From: Caldifarciminota bacterium UBA3079
Lineage (GTDB): Bacteria; Hydrothermota; Tepidihabitantia; Tepidihabitantales; Tepidihabitantaceae
Direction of reading: 5' to 3'
NCBI GenBank assembly: GCA_002366635.1
Contig: DFBN01000104.1
Location: forward strand, 1 to 11,484
DNA: 11,484 bases
Positions 1 to 6,686 of the stretch are shown piece after piece. The notes below the pieces were generated by a model that ran no database searches, was not told where the DNA came from, and worked only from the letters and a program-made list of their open reading frames with translations. Position numbers and translations under genes: made by a program. Position 1 is the stretch's first letter. Each line of letters opens with the position of its first letter.

Positions 1-719
1 ATACCGGCAATCAAGTCACGCATACTCAGGCCCAACCGCCATGATTCGCCGAATTTTAGCGCACTGCCCATAGTTATGCCGAAACCGTCACCACCATCGG
101 CAACATTTCGGACCTGAACAGTAGAACCGGTGATAACATAAGGTGTTGTCAGCAACTCACCCGAGGATGAGGCGGTCATTGTATAGCGCATCCCACGGAG
201 CCAGGAAACCGTGACCCCCAGACCGAATCGGTCGTGAACCGGAAATCCGCCGCCAGCAGTCAGCCGCATAAAAGAAAGGGTATCAAAGCCCAAACCACCA
301 AGTTGATAAGTCCGGTTCATCTCATTCCCTTCAAATGCCAGTTCAAAAAGCGCCTTTGGTAATGACTGCACCGCTATCTTCTCGAAATCCAGCCCCCAGC
401 CGAATGTCCGGTACTGCCCATGCAGAATCTCGAAGAGAGACCCGGTCCCGATGCGCAACGGGCCGGCACCGATACTACTGAGGATTCTTTTCTCGTCTTC
501 CTCAGTCAGAAACACCGGATGCTCGAAATATCGCTGATAGTCGGCGATGGTAAACCCATTGGAGTTAAGGTGCAACCGGACACCGAAATATTCAAGCGAT
601 GCCTTTGGATTTCCGGGAAAAACCAGTGCGGCCGGATTCTGGACTACCGCATCATAACCAACACAAAACCCAGGGTCTGTCATCGTCCAGGTGCTAATAA
701 GAATAAGAATCAGATTCAT
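1..719 (-). CDS. DUF5723-like outer membrane beta-barrel protein (3' end outside window)
   Basis: The frame opens with ATG at 719 on the minus strand and stays open to the window edge (about 239 residues seen). After a short hydrophobic start (MNLILILISTW) comes a YDAVVQNPAALVFP stretch. The NPAAL motif is typical of the N-terminus of PorV/FadL-like and DUF5723 outer membrane proteins. It is followed by LNSNGFTIADYQRYF and LTEEDEKRILSSI, which I recognise as the DUF5723 pattern (loop, then an LTEEDK-type helix). The remainder is alternating glycine-rich and aromatic strands, as in a membrane barrel. Family members are thought to sit in the outer membrane; their function is unknown. The start codon overlaps the stop of the upstream gene by 4 bases (ATGA), so the two are cotranscribed and probably translationally coupled. 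No strong SD is visible. The signal sequence is short and the start could lie further upstream in the same frame. The family call rests on motif memory, not a search. Confidence 0.72.
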   Translation of the reverse strand, partial: MNLILILISTWTMTDPGFCVGYDAVVQNPAALVFPGNPKASLEYFGVRLHLNSNGFTIADYQRYFEHPVFLTEEDEKRILSSIGAGPLRIGTGSLFEILHGQYRTFGWGLDFEKIAVQSLPKALFELAFEGNEMNRTYQLGGLGFDTLSFMRLTAGGGFPVHDRFGLGVTVSWLRGMRYTMTASSSGELLTTPYVITGSTVQVRNVADGGDGFGITMGSALKFGESWRLGLSMRDLIAG

Positions 720-2653
720 TTCGGCCCGAAACCCAATTCCAGATTGGCATAAGAATTCTTAATACAGAAGAAATCCCGGGCAGTGAGGGTAATCGTATCG
801 GTTGTAGGGATGTAAATTTCAAGACCCGCCTGGAAAAAATCCGCATAGAAAATTCTGCACTGTGCCTCATTCAGTCCTACTTTCAGAACAGAATCACGGC
901 CCGCAATAACCCAGCCGTGTTCAGGGTCGATTTGCGGTTGTGAAACAGATATGGGAATCGCCGTGCTCTCAGCACCGGCAGACCAGAGAGACAGCTTGGC
1001 CCTGATTCCAAGCGGGAAATGGTTGACAACATGAACGACGACTTCCGCATCCTTTAATTGACGCTGCTCATTTGGCCTCAGACCGGAATCCACAGGAACC
1101 TTCCAGGGTCCGAACTTCAATGTATCGGCAATGAGCTTGGCGCGCAAAGGGGTCTGCAATGTTACACTCCCGGTCAGATAAGACTCAGACCATGCACGAC
1201 CCTCGCCGATAACACCGGCCCGGGTGCATGTCACCAGCACACTGGGCGCAATGTCCCAAAGCCCGGCAACATCCAAAGATGCAAAACTGGATGCCGGATG
1301 GTCCGGGGTTCCGCGGTTGATAACCAGATAACCCGCGACCGCTGCACTCTCGGCCCCAGGATTGAATCCTATGACCGTTATCTGGATAACACCGGTAAAG
1401 TCAAGGGCATTCACCGCTGTCCCGTGCACCAGGACATGAGAGAATTTCATATGCGAAAGCTGCTCTGGAAAATCAGTAGCCAATGTATCCCGCATTTCTG
1501 AACTCCACACCGTGTCCAAGGCCTCACCCTCCAGGTATTCGGGTGACTGAATCTCGCCATCAAACCGGACTTCAAGCCCTTGTGACAAATTCAGGTCGAC
1601 AAATTTGCCGTTCGGCATTGCGCTTACTACTGATGATACGGTCAACCGGCTCGAATCCGGGTCTGGATTACGATATGCCATTCCACCAAGGTCAAGGGAA
1701 ATCGCTGTCCGTGCCCATGCCGGCATATCAATAGTCGTATCAAAACCCACTTCTCTGATATTGAGCTCAACACCCAGAGGCAACGGCATCGTATTGTCCA
1801 AAACAAAACTCACGGTTCCATTATCCATTAAAGCAGAATCCAGCCGCATATGGTGACTGGTATGAAGGAACGAAATTTTATGATAACATGAGTGCATCCC
1901 GGTCGAACCACAGAGACAGATATGGCCTTGACATAGCCTCAGCGAATCAACACGCAGGTTCACCAAAACAGAATCCCGGATATGCACCCACACCGATTCA
2001 CTACCGGTTCCAGAACTGGCCAGGACCAACCTGCCGCAAATTGCTGAATCCAATTTCATACCTGCAAGATTAGTCCGTAGCTCAGCGCCGGACATCGAAT
2101 CCAGCGGCCCGAAATCCATTGTGCCGATACCGGAAAGCTCCAGCCGGACCGTATCCAGCCGGATGCTGGTCCGGTTTTCAACCCGGGAAACAAGAACGCC
2201 GCCGGCCAGTTCAGCCGACTTGATGCCGGGCAAACTGCAATAAACAGAATGCTCATAACCGAACCGTGGTATCGGCAAGCGCAATGAATCGCGTGGAATC
2301 GTCCCAATCAAATCCTGGACACCAACACCGGTCCTTTTTTCCAGAACCGGGGTAATGACAAAACTGTCCAGCATGATGTCGAAGCTGTCCAGCATTTCAA
2401 TAACACCGAACTGGTCCCGGATGCGAATCGTATCAAGCGGTTTCTTGATGAACAATTCAACTACAGAATCAGGCCCGGTGCGGAAAAATGCAGTGTCCAG
2501 AAATTCGCTTACCGGGAAAGTCCGGGCGATTATCGGCACTGTAACCCGTGTCTGCCACCCTGGAATGTGAAAACAGGCAATCAGCACCAGACAGGCAAGG
2601 ATTACGCCAATCGGCAAACCGATTACACGCCGTGCCTTGTCGCCTTTAGACAT
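716..2653 (-). CDS. N-terminally anchored beta-rich envelope protein, function unknown
   Basis: This 645-residue protein belongs to no family I recognise. The N-terminus MSKGDKARR is basic and is followed by one hydrophobic segment (about residues 10-28 from the ATG), giving a signal anchor with the rest outside the cytoplasm. The body is a long series of short alternating hydrophobic/polar stretches with many D-S/T pairs (LDSFDIMLDSFVITP, RLDTVRLELSGIG), as in secreted beta-sandwich or beta-helix proteins. A cluster of four Cys and six His lies at about residues 241-268. I chose ATG at 2653 over the in-frame TTG at 2674 because the TTG lies only about 7 bases from the predicted transcription start and ATG is the commoner initiator; neither has a clear SD. 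It is first in a two-gene unit with the barrel protein, so the two may act together at the outer membrane; that is inference. Confidence 0.7.
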   Translation of the reverse strand: MSKGDKARRVIGLPIGVILACLVLIACFHIPGWQTRVTVPIIARTFPVSEFLDTAFFRTGPDSVVELFIKKPLDTIRIRDQFGVIEMLDSFDIMLDSFVITPVLEKRTGVGVQDLIGTIPRDSLRLPIPRFGYEHSVYCSLPGIKSAELAGGVLVSRVENRTSIRLDTVRLELSGIGTMDFGPLDSMSGAELRTNLAGMKLDSAICGRLVLASSGTGSESVWVHIRDSVLVNLRVDSLRLCQGHICLCGSTGMHSCYHKISFLHTSHHMRLDSALMDNGTVSFVLDNTMPLPLGVELNIREVGFDTTIDMPAWARTAISLDLGGMAYRNPDPDSSRLTVSSVVSAMPNGKFVDLNLSQGLEVRFDGEIQSPEYLEGEALDTVWSSEMRDTLATDFPEQLSHMKFSHVLVHGTAVNALDFTGVIQITVIGFNPGAESAAVAGYLVINRGTPDHPASSFASLDVAGLWDIAPSVLVTCTRAGVIGEGRAWSESYLTGSVTLQTPLRAKLIADTLKFGPWKVPVDSGLRPNEQRQLKDAEVVVHVVNHFPLGIRAKLSLWSAGAESTAIPISVSQPQIDPEHGWVIAGRDSVLKVGLNEAQCRIFYADFFQAGLEIYIPTTDTITLTARDFFCIKNSYANLELGFGPK

Positions 2654-2688
2654 AAAAAAATGATGCAACCACAATTTTACTCAAAGAA

Positions 2689-2716
2689 ACTCTATGCTGA
2701 AACCACATATTGTCAA
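2689..2716 (-). promoter_or_regulatory. Predicted sigma-70-type promoter for the envelope gene pair
   Basis: Read on the minus strand, a perfect TTGACA (2716-2711) is followed after 16 bases by TAGAGT (2694-2689), which matches 4 of 6 bases of TATAAT. The expected transcription start is near 2681, about 28 bases before the ATG at 2653. The -35 box is clear; the -10 is only fair. Confidence 0.45.
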
Positions 2717-2717
2717 A

Positions 2718-2740
2718 TCTGTCAGCGGTCGCTTGACAGA
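2718..2740. promoter_or_regulatory. 23-bp near-palindrome between divergent promoters (candidate operator)
   Basis: TCTGTCA (2718-2724) and TGACAGA (2734-2740) are perfect inverted arms. Between them GCG (2725-2727) and CGC (2730-2732) also pair, leaving a GT centre and one unpaired T. With a two-base centre this is a poor RNA hairpin, so a protein-binding DNA site is the better reading. It covers the -35 box of nadE and abuts the -35 box of the divergent unit, so a bound regulator could affect both. Part of the symmetry comes from the TTGACA box itself. No regulator gene is present in the window. Confidence 0.35.
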
Positions 2741-2760
2741 AAAGAAAAAGATTCGATACT
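2733..2760 (+). promoter_or_regulatory. Predicted promoter for the NadE-family gene
   Basis: TTGACA (2733-2738) is separated by 16 bases from GATACT (2755-2760), a 4 of 6 match to the -10 consensus. Transcription would start near 2767, about 20 bases before the ATG at 2787. The promoter lies inside the longer open frame that begins at 2694, which argues against translation starting there. Confidence 0.5.
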
Positions 2761-2786
2761 TATCTATACCCAAGTTTGATATTTAT

Positions 2787-3725
2787 ATGGATATTCAAAC
2801 CAGACTGAAAGCATTGAAATCCCGTATGAAAATAGAGCCGGAAACCTTATCCGTTTCTCTGGAAGGCTTCATCAGAAAATACATGAAAGAACTGGAAAGG
2901 GAAGGCGTAATCCTGGGGCTGAGCGGAGGACTGGATTCAGCGGTTGTTGCGGCTTTGTGTAAAAAAGCGGTCGGGCCAGAAAAAACTTCAGCCTTAATCC
3001 TGCCTGAAAAAGACACAAAAAAGCAGCATGTCCAAGATGCCCTGGATTTTGCCAAAGAACTGGGTATCAAAGCAAAACTCCTCGACATAACTTCTTATCT
3101 CAAACAGATCGGGATTTACAAACTGTTCCCCCTGGACAAATTTGCATTCCCGGCCAAATCAAAGGATACCCTCGTCAGAAAGGCATATGATTTCTATAAG
3201 AAAAAAACCGGAGAAACCCCATTCTCTGCCAGCCTTCTGGGGTTTGAGAACAAGGAATTCGGTTCCTATCTAGGGAAAAGCAATGCCTATTATCGGGCAA
3301 AACACAGAATGCGGATGCTATTGCTCTATCTCTATGCAGAATCTGAGAACAGGCTTGTCGTTGGTGCGGCGAACAGGAGCGAAGCCAGAATCGGCTTCTT
3401 TGTAAAACACGGGTGTGACGATGCAGCCGACATCATGCCTTTGCTGAATCTTTACAAAACCCAGGTCCGACAACTTGCCCGTTACCTCGATATCCCTTCA
3501 AATATCATCGAAAAATCCCCTTCGCCCGATATTATCCCGGGCATCACTGATAAAAGTGCAATCGGCATACCCTATGAGAAACTGGACCTGATTCTCCTAG
3601 CCCTGGAAGAGAACTGGGAAAACCATGAAATCGCAGAGGCCTTGGAACTGGAAGAGAAAAAAGTAGTCTGGGTGAAAGATACGACCCGGAAATCAGCGCA
3701 TATGCGCACAGTATACAAGCCTTGA
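2787..3725 (+). CDS. nadE: NAD+ synthetase, ammonia-dependent type, divergent
   Basis: NadE-family enzymes adenylate nicotinic acid adenine dinucleotide with ATP and amidate it to NAD+ in the last step of NAD synthesis. The 312-residue protein shows the PPi-synthetase P-loop SGGLDSA (46-52), the helix AKHRMRM (171-177) equivalent to the usual NxxARxRM, GAANRSE (193-199) in place of the family's GTxNxxE, YKTQVRQLA (223-231), and KSPSPDIIPGITD (243-255), close to the family's K.P.ADL..GQTDE. There is no nitrilase-type glutaminase domain, so the nitrogen donor would be ammonia or a separate partner. Oddities are about 30 extra residues around 113-165 and FVKHGCDDAADI where FTKYGDGG.DI is usual, so a shifted substrate is possible. 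The start at ATG 2787 follows from the promoter position; an in-frame ATG at 2694 would add 31 residues but lies upstream of the predicted transcription start. There is no SD. Confidence 0.82.
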   Translation: MDIQTRLKALKSRMKIEPETLSVSLEGFIRKYMKELEREGVILGLSGGLDSAVVAALCKKAVGPEKTSALILPEKDTKKQHVQDALDFAKELGIKAKLLDITSYLKQIGIYKLFPLDKFAFPAKSKDTLVRKAYDFYKKKTGETPFSASLLGFENKEFGSYLGKSNAYYRAKHRMRMLLLYLYAESENRLVVGAANRSEARIGFFVKHGCDDAADIMPLLNLYKTQVRQLARYLDIPSNIIEKSPSPDIIPGITDKSAIGIPYEKLDLILLALEENWENHEIAEALELEEKKVVWVKDTTRKSAHMRTVYKP

Positions 3726-3855
3726 AAATGGTCCTGGATGAACTGAAAAAACAGGGTATGGACAAAGGATTCTTTTGTCAAAAAGCAAGTGGGTCCGGGG
3801 TGAAAGACCGATTTTGTCAAACCTGCTTGGTTGCTGTAAAGCCACCGGGAGTTCG

Positions 3856-3883
3856 TTGACAGCAGACCGTTATACCCTAAGAT
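3856..3883 (+). promoter_or_regulatory. Predicted promoter for the COG0392 membrane protein
   Basis: TTGACA (3856-3861), a 16-base spacer, then TAAGAT (3878-3883), a 4 of 6 match to TATAAT. Transcription would start near 3890. From there the frame is open in phase with the membrane protein, but no ATG, GTG or TTG occurs before 4043. The rest of the 3726-4042 gap holds no clear terminator; a weak GACAAA/TTTGTC inverted repeat lies at 3761-3779 and is followed by A, not T, residues. Confidence 0.45.
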
Positions 3884-4042
3884 TCCGTTATCAAATTTAA
3901 GATACCTCCCTCAAACCACGGAAATCCCGACCCCGACCCTCTCGAATCAAGAATACCGATACCAGGCCCCGAGGTCATATCCGAAGAAAAGGTAAAGGCA
4001 CAGCTCAAACCCAGCATCCTGAGCCGTGGTATCAAGATTTTC

Positions 4043-4993
4043 TTGGCAATCGGGGTAGGGGCTGCCGTAGTAATTCTTGCTTTCACCGTCACCGGCAAAA
4101 CCCTCGAAGGACTCAAAGACCTGGAATGGTACTGGCTCGTCACGACCGGACTCCTGTGGTTGATTGCAACCGCGGCTGACGGTGCTCGACTTTCTGTGCT
4201 TGCCCGTGCGGCCGGGTACAAAATGGGCATCATCCGTTCAGCCGAAGTCATCCTGGTCGGTTACTTCATGGCCGCGGTCACGCCTTTCCAAGTCGGAGGC
4301 CTACCGCTCCAACTTTACAGCATGAATAAATTGGGCATCAATCCTGGCAAGGCTTCGGCAATGCTCCTGATGCGCGGTATTCTATTTTATGTCATGATAA
4401 TTGCGGCCGCCCCATTCGTGGCAACCAATCTCGGGGTATCGTCGGTCCTGCTCAAAGTCCTCTCGGTTTACATCGGCATAATCCTGACCGTCGGCGGTAT
4501 CTTCATCGTTCTGGTTCTGGTGTTTCCCCGGGTTATGAAACGATGGGGAAATAAACTCAAGGCCCATCCCAATCCTGGTAGATTCCGCCGGCTGCTGACC
4601 AGAACATTTTCCGAGTTCGATAATTTCACCGCCGGCTTGAAACTCTACTTGCGCGGCCGTAATCTGGGCTACATCGCGGTCACCATCGGTCTCACCGTAG
4701 CCTATGCCCTTGCCTATTTCGGGATGAGTGCATCGCTTCTGGCCGGACTCGGAGTCCTGGCCGCGCGTAACACCTTAAGGGTCATTGGTATCAACCTGGT
4801 CCTGGTCTCAGTGCTGCTTTATATCCCGACACCAGGTGCCAGCGGCGTTGCCGAAGCAGGTGCGGCCGCGCTCTATGCGATGTTCTGCCCAAAGGAAATG
4901 CTTGGTATATTTGTCGTGCTCTGGCGTCTTTTCAGTTTCTACATCGGCGCATTCGTCGGTGGAGTAGTGGCATTCAAGCACGTATCCAAATAA
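4043..4993 (+). CDS. COG0392 / LPG-synthase-TM family integral membrane protein (start uncertain)
   Basis: A polytopic inner-membrane protein of the UPF0104/COG0392 family, the flippase-like membrane domain also found in MprF and AglD. Recognisable family motifs are TPFQVGGLPLQLY (about 80-92 from the TTG) and the C-terminal PTPGASGVAEAG (262-273), close to the usual PTPGGSGVAEAG, followed by WRLFSFYIGAFVGG. I count about seven or eight hydrophobic segments. No catalytic domain is fused, so lipid transport or flipping is a family-level guess and the substrate is unknown. TTG at 4043 is the first accepted start codon and has no SD. It would cut away an in-frame, coding-like extension open from 3881 (ending SILSRGIKIF) that would place a basic residue before the first helix. 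The true start may be a near-cognate codon or may be hidden by a mutation or sequencing error. It has its own promoter and is separate from the symporter unit. Confidence 0.8.
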   Translation: MAIGVGAAVVILAFTVTGKTLEGLKDLEWYWLVTTGLLWLIATAADGARLSVLARAAGYKMGIIRSAEVILVGYFMAAVTPFQVGGLPLQLYSMNKLGINPGKASAMLLMRGILFYVMIIAAAPFVATNLGVSSVLLKVLSVYIGIILTVGGIFIVLVLVFPRVMKRWGNKLKAHPNPGRFRRLLTRTFSEFDNFTAGLKLYLRGRNLGYIAVTIGLTVAYALAYFGMSASLLAGLGVLAARNTLRVIGINLVLVSVLLYIPTPGASGVAEAGAAALYAMFCPKEMLGIFVVLWRLFSFYIGAFVGGVVAFKHVSK

Positions 4994-5009
4994 TTCCATC
5001 CAGCAATCG

Positions 5010-5037
5010 TTGACAGTTTCTCTTCGGGTAATATCAT
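5010..5037 (+). promoter_or_regulatory. Strong predicted promoter of the symporter unit; leaderless start
   Basis: Perfect TTGACA (5010-5015), 16-base spacer, then TATCAT (5032-5037), a 5 of 6 match to TATAAT. The expected transcription start coincides with the GTG at 5043, so the mRNA should begin at, or within a base or two of, its first start codon. No SD lies in front of that GTG. Confidence 0.6.
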
Positions 5038-5042
5038 GATTT

Positions 5043-5153
5043 GTGTCCGGTCCTTTCGGCTGCCCCTATCTCACATTCTCCGCGGTTATCGTAGTTGCTG
5101 CCGCAGCAGTCGCTGCCATCATATGGGGCGCACTCGTCCATTTTGACGACTGA
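5043..5153 (+). CDS. 36-residue single-helix membrane peptide, probable symporter small accessory protein
   Basis: A small gene starting with GTG at 5043 and ending with TGA at 5151-5153, one base before the symporter ATG. The peptide starts MSGPFGCPYLTFSA and carries one hydrophobic helix (about residues 11-32, with VIVVAAAAVAAIIWGALV), ending in the polar tail HFDD. Size, single helix, acidic/polar end after an IIWGALV-type stretch and position directly before an SSS transporter all fit the known class of symporter small accessory proteins, tiny membrane peptides encoded beside SSS genes. The in-frame TGA at 5037 excludes an earlier start, and the strong promoter places transcription start at the GTG. 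The assignment to that class is by context and general form; the sequence itself is not one I can match. Confidence 0.62.
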   Translation: MSGPFGCPYLTFSAVIVVAAAAVAAIIWGALVHFDD

Positions 5154-5154
5154 C

Positions 5155-6612
5155 ATGAATCCGTTTGCCATCCATTTCATTGTGCTCGTCCTCTACCTGC
5201 TAGCGCTTCTCATTATCGGCATCGTTTCAAGTGCCAGAATGAAGTCATCTGCCGAAAGTTTCTATCTGGGCTCCCGTTCAATCGGGCCCTGGGTTACCGC
5301 TTTCTCTTTTGTCTCGGCGTATTACAGTTCGGTAGTCATTATTGGTGGAGGCGGTTTCGGGTATAAGTTCGGCATGGCCACGCTCTGGATAGGTGCAACA
5401 AATGTTGTCGTCGGCACACTGCTTGCTTGGATAATTCTGGGCCGCCGGACCCGCAAGATGACCGGTAGACTCCGCTCTATCACCATGCCCGAATTCTTTG
5501 CCCGGCGCTACCGGTCATCCGCTGCCCGCTTAATCTCAGCCCTGGTTATTACTATATTCCTCATTCTTTACAGTGTGGCGATTCTCAAAGGGATGGGACA
5601 CGCCTTCGAAGTCCTCGTTAGTATCCCATATCTCTATGGAATTCTGCTGTCCGGCTTGATGATTATCATATATGTGTCGCTTGGAGGCTATCTTGCCGTC
5701 GTCTGGACCGGTTTCTTCCAGGGCTGGATTATGCTGTTTGGACTGGTCCTTCTGACTATCATGGCACTCGGTAAGGTCGGTGGACTGGAACAACTGTTCT
5801 CCCGCTTGGGCGAAATCAACTCCGGCAAATACTTATACACTCCAGGCATATGGGGCTGGGCCGGCCTCGTTTCATATTCGATGATTGTAAGCTTCGGTGT
5901 ATGGGGAATGCCCCAGCTCGTTACCCGTTTTTATTCCATCAAAAGTTCAAGTGTGCTGAAACTGGGCACGATTCTGGCGACAATCGGTGGCTCAATGGCG
6001 CTTCTGCCCTATTTCAACGGCGCACTCGCCCGGGTGCTTTATCCGGCACTAAAAAACGCTGACAAGGCAATTCCTACACTGGTGAAAGGCACAATGCCTT
6101 GCTGGGCCTCAGCCGTATTCCTGGCCGCAGTCATTGCCGCGGGCATGTCCAGTTTTGCGGCTGTGCTTATCGTAACAGTAAGCTCGATTGTAAAAGACCT
6201 TTACCACGATACCTTTCGCGGCCGGCCCAGCCAGCGCAAACAGATAATGATTTCCAGACTGACATCAGTGGCCATCGGCATCATCGCACTCATAGTCGCC
6301 ATAAAACCGCCCGCAATGATCCTCGTAATCACAGGCTTTGCCTGGGCCGCCATCGCTTCAACCACGCTCTGGCCTTATGTGCTTGGCCTTTATTGGCGCC
6401 GGGCAACCCGGGCAGGAACATTGGCTTCAATGATAAGTGGCTGTATTGTTTCGCTCGTCTGGATGGCGCTTGGCAATCCGTTCGGGATTCACGGCTTCAT
6501 CCCAGGCATTATTATCAGCCTCATTCTCTACATTGTAGTCAGTCTATTTACTCATCCGCCGGCTTCCCGAATTATCCGCGTCACATTCGGCGACAAACCG
6601 ACCGTTAACTGA
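5155..6612 (+). CDS. Sodium:solute symporter (SSS family)
   Basis: A 485-residue inner-membrane secondary transporter with the LeuT-type fold, coupling solute uptake to sodium. It begins with a hydrophobic helix (IHFIVLVLYLLALLIIGIV) and the typical SSAESFYLGSRSIGPW loop. It has the glycine run IIGGGGFGYKFG (62-73), the SSS signature region SLGGYLAVVWTGFFQG (175-190), GMPQLVTRFY (251-260) and AAVIAAGMSSFAAVLIVTVSSIVKD (about 325-348), where Ser/Thr residues form the sodium site in characterised members. About 13 hydrophobic segments are expected and the length is normal. The substrate (proline, pantothenate, sugar, organic acid and so on) cannot be read from the sequence. The frame is open from ATG 5095, but ATG 5155 is preferred: it gives a family-like N-terminus and follows the accessory peptide's stop by one base. 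It lacks its own SD, so translation is probably coupled. Confidence 0.9.
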   Translation: MNPFAIHFIVLVLYLLALLIIGIVSSARMKSSAESFYLGSRSIGPWVTAFSFVSAYYSSVVIIGGGGFGYKFGMATLWIGATNVVVGTLLAWIILGRRTRKMTGRLRSITMPEFFARRYRSSAARLISALVITIFLILYSVAILKGMGHAFEVLVSIPYLYGILLSGLMIIIYVSLGGYLAVVWTGFFQGWIMLFGLVLLTIMALGKVGGLEQLFSRLGEINSGKYLYTPGIWGWAGLVSYSMIVSFGVWGMPQLVTRFYSIKSSSVLKLGTILATIGGSMALLPYFNGALARVLYPALKNADKAIPTLVKGTMPCWASAVFLAAVIAAGMSSFAAVLIVTVSSIVKDLYHDTFRGRPSQRKQIMISRLTSVAIGIIALIVAIKPPAMILVITGFAWAAIASTTLWPYVLGLYWRRATRAGTLASMISGCIVSLVWMALGNPFGIHGFIPGIIISLILYIVVSLFTHPPASRIIRVTFGDKPTVN

Positions 6613-6650
6613 ATGAACCTTGATGTCCGGTCACATGCACGCCAGCCGAC

Positions 6651-6679
6651 TTGACACCGGCGCAGGTGCGATTTACAAT
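6651..6679 (+). promoter_or_regulatory. Strong predicted promoter of the endonuclease Q cluster; leaderless start
   Basis: TTGACA (6651-6656), 17-base spacer, TACAAT (6674-6679), a 5 of 6 match. The ATG at 6687 lies exactly where transcription should start, so the transcript is probably leaderless. The in-frame TTG at 6651, the longest possible gene start, is the -35 box itself, which rules it out. The sequence TTGACACCGG recurs at the topA promoter. Confidence 0.62.
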
Positions 6680-6686
6680 AGACAAC

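Noticed and set aside
1058..1501. Plus-strand open frames within the long minus-strand gene
   Set aside because: Low-complexity, polar translations with no motifs; they shadow a continuous 645-residue gene with coding-like composition.
2694..2786. Upstream ATG extension of the NadE-family protein by 31 residues
   Set aside because: The extension overlaps the predicted promoter and the divergent promoter region and does not resemble the family N-terminus.
3761..3779. GACAAA/TTTGTC inverted repeat as a nadE terminator
   Set aside because: The stem is only 6 bp and AT-rich, and it is followed by A residues rather than a T-tract on the plus strand.
3728..3859. 43-residue plus-strand frame just after nadE, in phase with the downstream membrane protein
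   Set aside because: It has no SD or promoter of its own, no helix or motif I recognise, and two stops separate it from the membrane protein frame. It could be chance or a remnant; support is too weak to call a gene.
5095..5154. Earlier ATG for the symporter
   Set aside because: It lies inside the small membrane peptide gene in another frame and adds a polar, non-family N-terminus.
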